Assembly (NCBI GenBank): GCA_027563935.2
Contig: CM050446.2
Span: forward strand, 127,426,499-127,490,498
Origin: Costus lasius
Taxonomy: Eukaryota > Streptophyta > Magnoliopsida > Zingiberales > Costaceae
Direction: 5' to 3'
Length of the DNA: 64,000 nt
Positions 23,255-34,429 of this stretch are shown piece by piece (position 1 is the stretch's first letter; each line of letters opens with the position of its first letter). The position numbers were made by a program, and so were the translations under genes. The notes under the pieces were generated by a model that worked only from the letters and a program-made list of their open reading frames with translations, had not been told where the DNA came from and searched no databases.

Positions 23255-23295
23255 TTTTGCATGAGGACAAACAAAGTTTTAAGTCGTAGGTATTC
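23255..23295 (+). promoter_or_regulatory. Polypurine/plus-strand priming region of element A
   Basis: TGCATGAGGACAAACAAAG and then a short TTTTAAGTCGTAGG tract precede the 3' LTR start at 23296. The GAGGACAA(A/G)CAAA phrase also precedes the LTR at 27510-27544 and, on the minus strand, at about 62470-62495, so it is a lineage landmark. The exact priming site is not certain. Confidence 0.6.
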
Positions 23296-25341
23296 TGTTG
23301 ACATAGATTTATATAGAGTTTTACATGTCAATTTACTTATAGAATCATGCCTATTTCATGACTTTAAGCCTTATAATTGCCTTTATTTGGATACATCTAT
23401 GGAATCTACACCTGTTTCGGTATTTTCGCGTTTTCAGGTCAAAACGACCACAAAGAGAATAGATTCTGGCACTTTTGTGGCAGAGGGCCTCATCCTAACC
23501 CAAGATGATCCAAACAGGAAGATTTCAGAGTCATCAGTCCTCTATTGGAAATCACGACCGGGTCCCGATCAGAATCATGCCCGTGATCGTCGTTATGCCT
23601 GAAGCTGAAACCGACAAATCACGACCGGGTCACAACCAAATTCTCGCCCAAGATCGCGGACCTGCCTGTTACGAAATCGCCATTTTCTTTCATATTTCTT
23701 TGATCTAACCTAAGGGGAGGCTCAGGGGTATTGAGGACCATTCTCCCCCATTGACAAAGAAGGCGAGGAGCAGCTTTTGGCAGCGGATTTGGTCACGAGA
23801 TGATGATTTCATGCAAAACAGTGGCTGGCGGCACTACAGGGCATGGAGGCTGGCAGAAAACTTCTTTCGACTGAGCAGAGACAGTGGCTGCAGCCCTTTT
23901 TACAGGGTATGGGAAGGAGAAAAAGAGGCAGAGAAGAGAGGAATAAAAGGAGGGGGGAAGGCATCGTTCAAAGGAGCTCTCGCGCATAAGGAAAAATCAA
24001 TAGGAGGAGAGTTTGGCAGAAGAGGGATCACGAGAGGAGGAGCTGTTCTTGTGGAGAGGAGAAGGAAGCTGCACACCTGCAACCTTTTGAAGACCTTCTG
24101 TTGCGTAAGCTTCTTAGAAACATACCTGTAATACCTAGCATCATATTTGAGTTGCCACATATATTGTAAGATCTTAAATGAATATTGCATGATCCATTTA
24201 ACCTTTGCAACTCTTGCGCAAAACTTGTTATCATGCATGATGTTTATGGCTAAATACATTGTCTATGTTGTTAGCGTGAACATGGTAGGCTAAATACTAA
24301 ATTAGGATGTGGGGTAGCCCTTGACGATTTACTAGTTGTGATAGTTAAGTTTATTAGCCAAAGTCCTTGCTTGGCCTTGTGTGTGTTCATTGTCTGCTTA
24401 CCCGGAAGGATATGCTCGTACCTCTAATCCCTCAGATGAGGTTTGTAAATCAGCTTTTCTAGGAGTTTACTCGCTTGCATAGCTGTACTTACCCGTAGGA
24501 TTAAAGGAAAGCATCATCCGGAAAGGTATGCTTGAGCCTTAAGTTGCAAAGGTGAGGTTCGTTAATCAGATCTAGAGGAGAAAACTTGCCTACGGATCTG
24601 TACTCACCTAGGAAAACACCAAGGTGAGGTTTGTAAATCAGATCTTAGGGAGAAAAACTCGCTCGCAGATCTGTGCTTGCTCGCGAGATTTAGGGAGCCT
24701 CAGACGATGCGGAGAGCCTCTTGTCCGACCGCGTGTCAGACCCATTAGGCTTAGGCTGAGAGTTTATCCATTTCGTTGGTGTGCTACGCCTACACTTCCC
24801 GAAAGGGAGTGTTTGAGCCTTTAATCACCTTAAGTGAGGTTTGTTAATCAGCATATCTAGGAGTTTTTACTCGCTTGTGGATCTGTGCTTACTTAAGGAG
24901 ATTATAAGGAGCTTAGACGCGTCGGAGAGCCTCTTGTCCGACCGCGCATCAGAGCCTTACGAATTGGACCGACAATCTAGTCTGTGGGAGCAGACGAGAT
25001 TCTCGGAGGGGAGCTACCTACGTGACAAGGAAGCTGTGCCCCCTGAACTAGACAAAACATTGGCAATAGAGTTTAACTATTCAACTGTAAGGAGTCAAAG
25101 TGGTGAACCCATATCCTGATGCATCTCCTCATTAGAATCCTCTCATGTGATTTCCTCTGTTTACATTCCTGCACTTTTAATTATTTAGTTATCTTAAACT
25201 TCACCAATTTCGATATCGTCTAGCTAGCCATTTCGAGATCTGTCGGTATTTGCCCATTAGTCCCTGTGGGATCGATATTTTATTACTTCGATAGACCCGT
25301 GCACTTGCGGGAAACGCCTACTATATCTGTGGGCGCTATCA
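23296..25341 (+). repeat. 3' LTR of element A
   Basis: 2,046 bp, TGTTGACA...GCTATCA, followed by the target duplication CCAAC and the minisatellite. It shares several private variants with the LTR at 27545-29590 that are absent from the 5' copies, for example TTCATTGTCTGCTT and GGGGTATTGAGG, as expected if those two were duplicated together. Confidence 0.95.
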
Positions 25342-25640
25342 CCAACACACCGCATGGCCGGATAATTTTTTAAAATTAAATTATCCAACACGCCGCAAGG
25401 CCAGATAAATTCTCAAATTAAATTATCCAACACACCGCAAGGCCGGATAATTTTCTAAAATTAAATTATCCAACACGCCGCGAGGCCGGATAATTTTCTA
25501 AATTGAATTATCCAATGCACCGCAAGACCGGATAGTTTTCCAAATCAAATTATCTAATATGCCGAAAGGCCGGGTAGTTTTCTGAATTGAATTATCCAAC
25601 ACGCCGAGAGGTCGAATAATTTTCCAAATCAAATATCCAA
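25342..25640 (+). repeat. 42-bp minisatellite, about seven units
   Basis: Units start (C)CAAC at 25342, 25385, 25427, 25470, 25512, 25554 and 25596, spacing 42-43 bp. A typical unit reads CCAACACGCCGCAAGGCCGG then ATAATTTTCTAAATTAAATTAT. AATTATCC and GGATAATT flank a 16-base GC-rich centre, so each unit can form an 8-bp-stem hairpin. Element A inserted into this array. Confidence 0.92.
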
Positions 25641-26933
25641 CGTGTCTGAATACGATTACAGTAGAATATAATTTGGGAGGTGCGTATGTCTATGTTTACC
25701 ATCGGAGCATAGTTCCTCAATATGACATTGTATCGATTAGGCCGGATATCACCGAATGAACTGTCGCAAACCCAGACGTTTGGCGCACACAAGTTGCCCA
25801 AGTTGATGAAAGCTCCTTTGTTTTATCGTTTATTTATCATGTCAAATTATGTATCCTCACCATGTCTATGAATGATATTATTTGACCCACCTATTTTATT
25901 TTATTTTGTGTCTTAGATCTCTTAATCAAAGGTTCCCTAATTTTCGGGGTAATTAACAGTGAGCGCTTGCGCTCATTGAAAACCAGAACTCATTAAATAA
26001 AAAGTCTTATTAATTTAAAGTGAATTTGAAAATGGTCATATTACATTTTAATGTAACACTTTGGACCCCACAGGAATCAGGTTTTAGGCAAGCGAGAGAA
26101 AGAGGGAGAATGAGAGATTTGAATGACTGATTCTGGCTACGGTTAGGATTTTCTATGAGAATGAGGATTTCGCCCGGGAGGGAGGGAGGTGCGATGGGTG
26201 GTTTCCAGGGAGTAGAGCTTGTGGTATCTAAGCACAAGGGAGGCCAAGATGGATTAGAAGAAATAGCTAGGGTTTAGAGCGTCCGACGAGAGGTCGGCAT
26301 CGGCGAGAAAGCTTTTTCACATATCTGGTGAGAGGTGAGAGATCAAATCATGCTCGAGAGTCATGTGGGAGAGAAAGAGAGAGAGAGAGAGCGAGGGTTA
26401 ATGGCATTCCAAAAAGTAACCAGGGTTAGCTACAGCACCGAGTAACAAAACGTTAACGGGAGCTGAGAGAGCTTTGAGATTCACGCAATTTGGGGAGCTT
26501 CACGATTGAGTTCTCGAATCCAATGATCACTTTCTACAGAACAATTTTGCAAAAAAAAAATTATTGAACCGTTAACCTGATGATTAATAATCTTGGTATG
26601 ATAAAATTTGATGGTACCAAAAACATTATGTGAAAATTAATGGTTAATTAAAAATTGATGGTTTGCTATGAAAAAATAATTAATTAACTTCTTAACAGTT
26701 AACCATAATAATGGTTTAGAAATGGGTATAAGATTTTTTCAAACCAATAGCTATGTTTAAAAATTGGTTATTGGAACATTGAACATCACTATATGCTCGC
26801 GCTTAGTTATTTTGAGAAAGAACCGTTTTCCATTTATAGTTTTAAGTCCCATGAAAAAGAAAAGGTACTTGTGATTAATTACAATGAAAAAAATGTGAAC
26901 AAATTAGTCAATTAACGGTCTTCTATATGTTTG
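25641..26933. other. Non-coding flank downstream of the phospholipase gene (unit 1)
   Basis: Contains about 100 bp related to 5132-5230 next to the minisatellite, a short inverted repeat GAGCGCTTGCGCTC near 25960-25973, a (GA)n run at 26371-26393, and an AT-rich block at 26560-26900 with many TTAACC/GGTTAA phrases. No gene is seen. Its copy is 30180-31473. Confidence 0.6.
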
Positions 26934-27060
26934 CTACGGCTTGTGAAGGATTTTGCCGGCAACCAGGGCGGCCTCGATGACCACGGTGATGACGTTCACC
27001 ACCTCTTCCACCGTGCAGTTATTCCCCTTGAACGTACTCCTCATCTTCGACTCCTCCACC
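26934..27060 (-). pseudogene. Truncated 3' end of the phospholipase A2 gene
   Basis: 127 bp matching the end of exon 4 of the intact gene (31474-31600), including the last codons and the TAG. It is cut at the duplication junction at 27060, so it lacks the catalytic exons and cannot make an enzyme. A few substitutions separate it from the intact exon (for example GATGACG versus GACGACG in plus-strand reading). Confidence 0.92.
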
Positions 27061-27544
27061 GAAGTCTCAACTTGGCACTGCCATCAAAAGAAAAGAAGAT
27101 GAAAGAAAGAAGAGCAGTGGTACCGAAGTTGCAACTTGACACTGAAATTCAAAAGAAAAGAAGGCAGTGGTACCGAAGCCTCGGCTTAGCACTGCAGAAA
27201 CAGAAAAAAAAAGTGCGGTGGTACCGAAGTCATGAGTAAGGCCTTTACTACCACTTTAGAGTTTACCCTTTTGGTGCTTTGAGTGTAATGGTGTCTTATG
27301 TGGTAAGGAACTATTTTCTATCCGATATTATCGTACAACTGTTGTCTATAGATTTAATCTAGATACTCTGCTTTTCATCTTGACATCTTCAAAGTCTACA
27401 GTGGTTTGTGCATCCTGTGACTAGCTGTGATTATTTCGCATTTATCGATCGTTGGGGAGTATAACTTGAGTTGAACAACCCTCATGGAACTTCATTTCTC
27501 TCTTTTTGCTTGAGGACAAACAAAGGTTTAAGTCGTAGATATTC

Positions 27545-29590
27545 TGTTGACACGGATTTATAGAGAGTTTTACATGTCAATTTACTTATAGAATCATGCC
27601 TATTTCACGACTTTAAGCCTTACAATTGCCTTTATTTGGATACATCTATGGAATCTACACCTGTTTCGGTATTTTCGCGTTTTCAGGTCAAAACGACCAC
27701 AAAGAGAGTAGATTCTGGTACTTTTGTGGCAGAGGGCCTCGTCCTAACCCAAGATGATCCAAACTGGAAGATTTCAGAGTCATCAGTCCTCTGTTGGAAA
27801 TCACGACCGGGTCCCGATCAAAATCATGCCCGTGATCGTCATTATGCCTGAAGCTGAAACCGACAAATCACGACCGGGTCACGACCAAATTCTCGCCCGA
27901 GATCGCGGACCTGCCTGTTACGAAATCGCCATTTTCTTTCGTATTTCTTTGATCTAACCTAAGGGGAGGCTCAGGGGTATTGAGGACCATTCTCCCCCAT
28001 TGACAAAGAAGGCGAGGAGCAGCTTTTGGCAGCGGATTTGGTCACGAGATGATGATTTCATGCAAAACAGTGGCTGGCAGCGCTGCAGGGCATGGAGGCT
28101 GGTGGAAAGCTTCTTTCGGCTGAGCAGAGACAGTGGCTGCAGCCCTTTTTACAGGGTATGGGAAGGAGAAAAAGAGGCAGAGAAGAGAGGAATAAAAGGA
28201 GGGGGGGGGGGGAAGGCATCGTTCAAAGGAGCTCTCGCGCATAAGGAAAAATCAATAGGAAGAGAGTTCGGCAGAAGAGGGATCACGAGAGGAGGAGCTG
28301 CTCTTGCGGAGAGGAGAAGGAAGCTGCACACCTGCAACCTTTTGAAGACCTTTTGTTGCGTAAGCTTCTTAGAAACATACCTGTAATACCTAGCATCATA
28401 TTTGAGTTGCCGCATCTATTGTAAGATCTTAAATGAATATTGCATGATCCATTTAACCTTTGCGACTCTTGTGCAAAACTTGTTATCACGCATGATGTTT
28501 ATGGCTAAATACATTGTCTATGTTGTTAGCGTGAACATGGTAGGCTAAATACTAAATCAGGATGTGGGGTAGCCCTTGACGATTTACTAGTTGTGATAGT
28601 TAAGTTTATTAGCCAAAGTCCTTGCTTGGCCTTGTGTGTGTTCATTGTCTGCTTCCCCGGAAGGATATGCTCGTACCTCTAATCCCTCGGATGAGGTTTG
28701 TAAATCAGCTTTTCTAGGAGTTTACTCGCTTGCATAGCTGTACTTACCCATAGGATTAAAGGAAAGCATCATCCGGAAAGGTATGCTTGAGCCTTAAGTC
28801 GCAAAGGTGAGGTTCGTTAATCAAATCTAGAGGAGAAAACTTGCCTACGGGTCTGTACTCACATAGGAAAACACCAAGGTGAGGTTTGTAAATCAGATCT
28901 TAGGGAGAAAAACTCGCTCGCAGATATGTACTTGCTCGCGAGATTTAGGGAGCCTCAGACGATGCGGAGAGCCTCTTGTCCGACCGCGCGTCAGACCCAT
29001 TAGGCTGAGAGTTTATCCATTTCGTTGGTGTGCTATGCCTACACTTCCCGAAAGGGAGTGTTTGAGCCTTTAATCACCTTAAGTGAGGTTTGTTAATCAG
29101 CATCTCTAGGAGTTTTTACTCGCTTGTGAATCTGTGCTTACTTAAGGAGATTATAAGGAGCTTAGACGCGTCGGAGAGCCTCTTGTCCGACCGCGCATCA
29201 GAGCCTTATGAATTGGACCGACAATCTAGTCTGTGGGAGCAGACGAGATTCTCGGAGGGGAGCTACCTACGTGACAAGGAAGTTGTGCCCCCTGAACTAG
29301 ACAAAACATTGGCAATAGAGTTTAACTATTCAACTGTAAGGAGTCAAAGTGGTGAACTCATATCCTGATGCATCTCCTCATTAGAATCTTCTCGTGTGAT
29401 TTCCTCTGTTTACATTACTGCACTTTTAATTATTTAGTTATCTTAAACTTCACCAATTTCGATATCGTCTAGCTAGCCATTTCGAGATCTGTCGGTATTT
29501 GCCCATTAGTCCCTGTGGGATCGATATTTTATTACTTCGATAGACCCGTGCACTTGCGAAAAACGCTTACTTTATCTGTGGGCGCTATCA
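27545..29590 (+). repeat. LTR of element A, duplicated copy
   Basis: 2,046 bp, TGTTGACA...GCTATCA. It is preceded by element A 3' UTR and followed by CCAAC and minisatellite, exactly as at 23296. It looks like a solo LTR but arose by segmental duplication, since the same internal sequence and same flank are attached on its two sides. Confidence 0.93.
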
Positions 29591-30180
29591 CCAACACACC
29601 GCATGGCCGGATAATTTTTTAAAATTAAATTATCCAACACGCCGCAAAGCCGGATAAATTCTCAAATTAAATTATCCAACACACCGCAAGGCCGGATAAT
29701 TTTCCAAAATTAGATTATCCAACACGCCACAAGGCCGAATAATTTTCTAAGTCAAAATTATCTAACACGCTGCATGGTCGGATAATTTTCAAAATTAAAT
29801 TATCCAACACGCTGCAAGGCCGGATAATTTTTCAAATTAAATTATCCAACACGCCGAGAGGCCGGGTAATTTTCCAAATTAAATTATCTAACACACCGAA
29901 AAGTCGGATAATTTTCTAAATTGAATTATCCAACAAGCCGCAAGGCCGGATAATTTTCCAAATCAAATTATCCAATATGATGAAAGGCCAGGTAATTTTC
30001 CAAATTAAATTATCCAACACGCCGCGAGGCCGGATAATTTTCTAAATTGAATTATCCAATGCACCGCAAGACCGGATAGTTTTCCAAATCAAATTATCTA
30101 ATATGCCGAAAGGCCGTGTAGTTTTCTGAATTGAATTATCCAACACGCCGAGAGGTCGAATAATTTTCCAAATCAAATAT
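29591..30180 (+). repeat. 42-bp minisatellite, about fourteen units
   Basis: Same units as at 25342. The first three and last four correspond to the seven in unit 1; about seven additional units lie between. The gain or loss is a whole number of units, as expected from slippage or unequal exchange. Confidence 0.92.
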
Positions 30181-31473
30181 CCAACGTGTCTGAATACGAT
30201 TACGGTAGAATATAATTTGGGAGGTGCGTATGTCGATGTTTACCATCAGAGCATAGCTCCTCAATATGACATTGTATCGATTAGGCCGGATATCACCGAA
30301 TGAACTGTCGCAAACCCAGACGTTTGGCGCACACAAGTTGCCCAAGTTGATGAAAGCTCCTTTCTTTAATTTTTATTTATCATGTCAAATTATGTATCCT
30401 CACCATGTCTATGAATGATATTATTTGACCCACCTCTTTTATTTTATTTTGTGTCTTAGATCTCTTAATCAAAGGTTCCTAATTTTATGGGTAATTAACA
30501 ATGAGCGCTTGCGCTCATTGGAAACCAGAACTCATTAAATAAAAAGCCTTATTAATTTAAAGTGAATTTGAAAATGGTCATATTACATTTTAATGTAACA
30601 CTTTGAACCCCACAGGAATCAGGTTTTAGGCAAGCAAGAGAAAGAGGGAGAATGAGAGATTTGAATGACTGATTCTGGCTACGGTTAGGGTTTTCTATGA
30701 GAATGAGGATTTCGCCCGGGAGGGAGGGAGGTGCGATGGGTGGTTTCCAAGGAGTAGAGCTTGTGGTATCTAAGCACAAGGGAGGCCAAGATGGATTAGA
30801 AAAAAATAGCTAGGGTTGCGTCCGACGAGAGGTCGGCATCGGCGAGAAAGCTTTTTCACATATCTGGTGAGAGGTGAGAGATCAAATCATGCTCGAGAGT
30901 CATGTGGGAGAGAAAGAGAGAGAGAGAGAGCGAGGGTTAATGGCATTCTAAAAATTAACCAGGGTTAGCTATAACACTGAGTAACAAAACGTTAACGGGA
31001 GCTGAGAGAGCTTTGAGATTCACGCAATTTGGGGAGCTTCAAGATTGAGTTCTCGAATCCAATGATCACTTTCTAGAGAACAATTTTGCAAAAAAAAAAA
31101 TTATTGAACCGTTAACCTGATGATTAATAATCTTGGTATGATAAAATTTGATGGTACCAAAAACATTATGTGAAAATTAATGGTTAATTAAAAATTGATG
31201 GTTTGCTATGAAAAAATAATTAATTAACTTCTTAACAGTTAACCATAATAATGGTTTAGAAATGGGTATAAGATTTTTTCAAACCAATAGCTATGTTTAA
31301 AAATTGGTTATTGGAACATTGAACATCAGTATATGCTCGCGCTTAGTTATTTTGAGAAAGAACCGTTTTCCATTTATAATTTTAAGTCCCATGAAAAAGA
31401 AAAGGTACTTGTGATTAATTACAATGAAAAAAATGTGAACAAATTAGTCAATTAACGGTCTTCTATATGTTTG
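30181..31473. other. Non-coding flank downstream of the phospholipase gene (unit 2)
   Basis: Copy of 25641-26933 with few differences, holding the GAGCGCTTGCGCTC inverted repeat and the (GA)n run (about 30910-30933). It is the immediate 3' region of the intact phospholipase gene and probably includes its polyadenylation site, which I cannot place. Confidence 0.6.
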
Positions 31474-32238
31474 CTACGGCTTGTGAAGGATTTTGCCGGC
31501 AACCAGGGCGGCCTCGATGACCACGGTGACGACGTTCACCACCTCTTCCACCGTGCAGTTATTCCCCTTGAACGTACTCCTCATCTTCGACTTCTTCACC
31601 GCCGCCATGCAGTTCAATAATTTCTGACTGCACTCCTGGCTCAAGTAGTCGCCTGCAAGGATGTCAACGTCACTTGCTCGTTAACTGGTAATCAATTAAT
31701 GATGTAATCAAAGTGAAGGACAAGTAATCACGTACGATTGTTCTGGATGCAGTCGTCGTGAAGCTTGCAGCAGGCGTCGAGAGCATCGCATGGCTCCTCC
31801 GCCGGGCAACCGCTGTACAGAATGCCACAGTACTTGCCGTACCTCAAGAAGGGCGGCACTTCAATTGCAGACGAGTGAGATTATTAAGAAACTAAAGAAT
31901 TACAACGATAATGATGATAATAAGGTTTTACCTGTGCAATGAGCAGACTCACACTTTCTACTGCATTCCTTCTTGCTCTGTTCTCGCAGTATCCGCGAAT
32001 GATTCAAATGCGATGATATTTAGCCGTTGAACAGAGTTGGAGTAAAATATCTAATAATAGATCATAAATTATTAATTCTGACCGCGAGGATGCCACCGGA
32101 GTTGACGTGCTGGAGGCCGATGTTGAGGCCCTGGACGACGCAGATCGGCGCGGCTGACCAGAGCAGAGCGAGCAGAAGGAAGAAGGGATTCAAGAGCAGA
32201 CTGCGAATGCTTGAATGGTGTGTTCTTCTTCCTTCCAT
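31474..32238 (-). CDS. Secretory phospholipase A2, four coding exons
   Basis: Exons on the minus strand: 32238-32083, 31977-31932, 31858-31736 and 31652-31474, each intron GT-AG, giving 167 residues. The N-terminus has a hydrophobic signal peptide (LLLNPFFLLLALLWSAA), so the enzyme enters the secretory path. The mature part is Cys-rich: KKECSRKCESAHC, the calcium loop YGKYCGILYSGCP, and the catalytic helix DACCKLHDDC with the His-Asp pair. LSQECSQKLLNC and a hydrophobic C-terminal helix ending KILHKP follow. Plant sPLA2s hydrolyse the sn-2 ester of phospholipids, releasing fatty acid and lysophospholipid with Ca2+. Size and Cys pattern fit the plant family. All key residues are present. The 3' end was copied to 26934-27060. 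Which isoform it is cannot be told. Confidence 0.92.
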
Positions 32239-32251
32239 GTGGTCGGACGAT

Positions 32252-32411
32252 CTGAGAAGAAGATGCAGTTAGTAAAGGATCGAGAATGGTTAGGGAAGGG
32301 GGAGAATGAGAATATCTCGAGCTCGTGTCCCCTGGGGCATGTTTTTAGTATAAAAAGAACTGCGTTTTGTTCGTGGAGTAAATTTACAAGAAAAAGTATG
32401 GCATGAATTAC
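32252..32411 (-). other. Likely 5' UTR intron of the phospholipase gene
   Basis: On the minus strand TTGAG|GTAATTC at 32412/32411 is a donor and TCTTCTTCTCAG|A at 32252/32251 a pyrimidine-rich acceptor, 13 bases before the ATG at 32238. The 160-bp length suits a plant intron. This is sequence inference only. Confidence 0.5.
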
Positions 32412-32564
32412 CTCAAGATGCAACCCCAATAATCTGGAGTTGCTTTTCAAGAGAACAGAGAAGAAAGCCTTTCTGCTACACTTTAGGTTGACGTGAAAAG
32501 ATCTTACAAAAAGAAATGTTAATGTTTGTCAAATTTGTTCCCCGACGAAACTGGGGGTCTTGTT

Positions 32565-32580
32565 CAAGATTTATATACAA
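32565..32580 (-). promoter_or_regulatory. TATA box candidate of the phospholipase gene
   Basis: On the minus strand TGTATATAAATC lies about 330 bp upstream of the ATG and about 150 bp upstream of the proposed 5' UTR intron. Transcription would start near 32540. No other strong TATA box is seen on this strand in the interval. Confidence 0.45.
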
Positions 32581-33005
32581 CTCGGACGTCTAAAGAAAGC
32601 ACGAGTCCACCTTCATTACGCTCATGAACGTTTCAGCATCCAGCCTACATTGTATAAATAGATAAAAGTTGCAACAGTTAACCTTGAAAAATAAACAACG
32701 CACAAACGTACAAATTTTGAGATTTTATTGTTGTGAAATCCTAAATGCTACATTAATATTGGCCACTATTACACATTGTAAACCTGTCTGTTTTCGTTTA
32801 AGCCTGGGGAAGACATGTAAAAACATAAATGAACAGCGCAAGCTATTGCCGAATGTCATTCAAGATCTGGACAACTTACATTGAGTTCCAATCCCTTGAT
32901 TTCTACATGACAATGAACTCTGTCGAGATTACATGGCAAGAAGCTATGCGAATGGTACAATACCCTTACTCACCATTTGAATATGATAGTCAACTCGATC
33001 TCATC
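32581..33005. other. Intergenic space between phospholipase A2 and the DUF1295 pseudogene
   Basis: AT-rich. It serves as phospholipase promoter (minus strand, leading left) and as the 3' region of the next gene remnant. I see no further gene. Confidence 0.5.
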
Positions 33006-34241
33006 TCACGTGGATTTGCTTTGATTGTAGAGAGGAAACTCAAAAAGGAACGCTACCTTGAACCATTCTGGCAGTCTTCCATACACAGAAGGTGGCAGTG
33101 GAACAAGTGGGCTGGAGGGCCAAATAATAAAGTAGATTTTAGCTTGTGCTAATCAGCCCTTGAATATAGATGTCAAAACCGAAAAGGAGTGTTCAAATCA
33201 GATGCTACAGAAATGAGAGCTGACATTGTTGTTTTCTTGTAGGTCTGATACTCTGCGAGATTACCGTATCGCTTGGCCGCAGATTTCTGCTTCAACAAAT
33301 GTGAATCAGAATATAACCGGCGCCAGAGTCCAGTGTCAAGAAAACAAAATTCCAAGATCATGTTACTGCAAACCTCGAGAATAGGAATGCCACTGACAAA
33401 AAGTAGGAGAGTCAGAAAAGTGGGGCCAAACACCACAAGCCATTCTGCACCCTTTAGAACAAGAGTAGAAGCAACAAATATTCCCCACCAAAGGAAAATC
33501 TGCGTTAAAGCAGAGAAGGTAAATGATATGGTAAATGGTTAAGGCAGCCAAACTTGACAAGAATGACGAACACAAGATAGCACACAATGTTCGTTGGCAA
33601 AAGCCACAAAGCAGAAACTAGTGAACTAAAAGTGAAGTGTAACTGGATGTCAAAATCATATATAAACTAAAGAAACAATATTCAAATTCAAATTTCACAA
33701 TTTCTGGATCGTGTACTCTATGACGGTGCTTCTAACTGCCTATTTACCAGCCAAGTGAGATCAGAAGATACCACTTCTTTCTGAACACAGAAACACACAA
33801 GACAACTAAGAGAGAAACATTCAGAATCAAGTGCCAAACAACTGTAATTTTGTGCTGGATTTAACTAACCTCGCCAAAGTAATTTGGATGGCGGGAATAC
33901 TTCCAAAGTACGGCATTACACCACTTCCCGTTGTTTGCAAGATCATTCTTGAATAGTAGCTTTTGCTGATTAGCGGTAGCTTCGACAAATGTGCCTATAA
34001 ACCACATTATCCAACCAATGATATCTTGAGGCTGGATAGATGGGTTCCTATCGCTTGCGTTCACAATAGTAAGCAGCAAACTAACAGTCCAGACCCAGAG
34101 AGCCTAATAAAACACAATGCCACGTGACTCATAAAAATCACAACATTTGGTTGTAGGAATATCTTGTTGCACGAAACCTGAAATATCCAGAAGTCCCAAG
34201 TTACTGTGTATTTTATCAAACCGCCGATCCTCCCCACAATT
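33006..34241 (-). pseudogene. DUF1295 / steroid 5-alpha-reductase-like gene, 5'-truncated
   Basis: Exons on the minus strand: about 34241-34178, 34103-33870, 33499-33374, 33286-33225 and 33111-33006, with GT-AG borders. The protein has ALWVWTV, VNASDRNPS, DIIGWIMW, KWCNAVLWKYSRHPNYFGE (family signature), then LWWGIFVA, GPTFLTLLLFVSGIPILE, AEYQTYKKTT and FLFEFPLYN. The family is membrane-embedded reductases with several transmembrane helices. The first visible exon reads CGEDRRFDKI in one frame, but the following FWIFQ is in another: about 11 bases are missing. Exons coding for the N-terminal half are absent up to at least 36000. The 3' exons are well kept, so the damage may be recent. Confidence 0.85.
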
Positions 34242-34421
34242 CAGGATCCTAATTGACATAAAAAATAGAGAATGATTTATCCCATAACAATATGAATCAC
34301 TAGAGCGACAACTTGTTATAAAATATACGATCCTCTCCCGAATTCAGGATCCTAATTGACATAAAAAAAATAGAGAATAATTTATCTCAGAACGATATGA
34401 ATCACTAGAGCGACAACTTGT
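34225..34421. repeat. 103-bp tandem duplication at the broken edge of the DUF1295 gene
   Basis: CGATCCTC...CAGGATCCTAATTGACATAA at 34225 recurs at 34328 with the same following sequence (ATATGAATCACTAGAGCGACAACTTGT). It copies the end of the truncated exon and may mark the repair event that removed the 5' exons. Confidence 0.85.
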
Positions 34422-34429
34422 GGAAGAAA

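Larger units (their letters stand above)
11588..25341 (+). mobile_element. Complete Athila-type Ty3/gypsy retrotransposon ('element A')
   Basis: 13,754 bp flanked by the 5-bp target duplication CCAAC (11583-11587 and 25342-25346). Order: 5' LTR 11588-13630, tRNA-Asp primer site, gag, protease, RT, RNase H, integrase, a non-coding spacer, an ATHILA-family ORF in the env position, tandem hairpin repeats, a GAGGACAAACAAAG-type polypurine region, and 3' LTR 23296-25341. The domain order (integrase last), the primer type and the extra 3' ORF fit the Athila branch. The reading frames carry five in-frame stops and at least one frameshift, so it is not autonomous now. It inserted into a 42-bp minisatellite. 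Confidence 0.95.
22812..27060 (+). repeat. Right-border tandem duplication, unit 1
   Basis: 4,249 bp from GAAGTCTCAACTTGG in the hairpin repeats, through the 3' LTR, minisatellite and non-coding flank, to the middle of phospholipase A2 exon 4. Unit 2 (27061-31600) repeats it directly. The junction at 27060/27061 joins phospholipase sequence to element A sequence. The two parental breakpoints share ACCG (22809-22812 and 31598-31601), a microhomology. Confidence 0.93.
27061..31600 (+). repeat. Right-border tandem duplication, unit 2
   Basis: 4,540 bp repeating unit 1. The extra ~290 bp is nearly all additional minisatellite units (14 versus 7). It includes two full hairpin repeats (27061-27235), a second copy of the 3' LTR, the flank, and exon 4 of the phospholipase gene, which is intact on this side. 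Confidence 0.93.

Noticed and set aside
27545..29590. Independent solo LTR
   Set aside because: Internal element sequence is attached upstream and the same flank downstream as at 23296-25341, so it is a segmental duplication copy.
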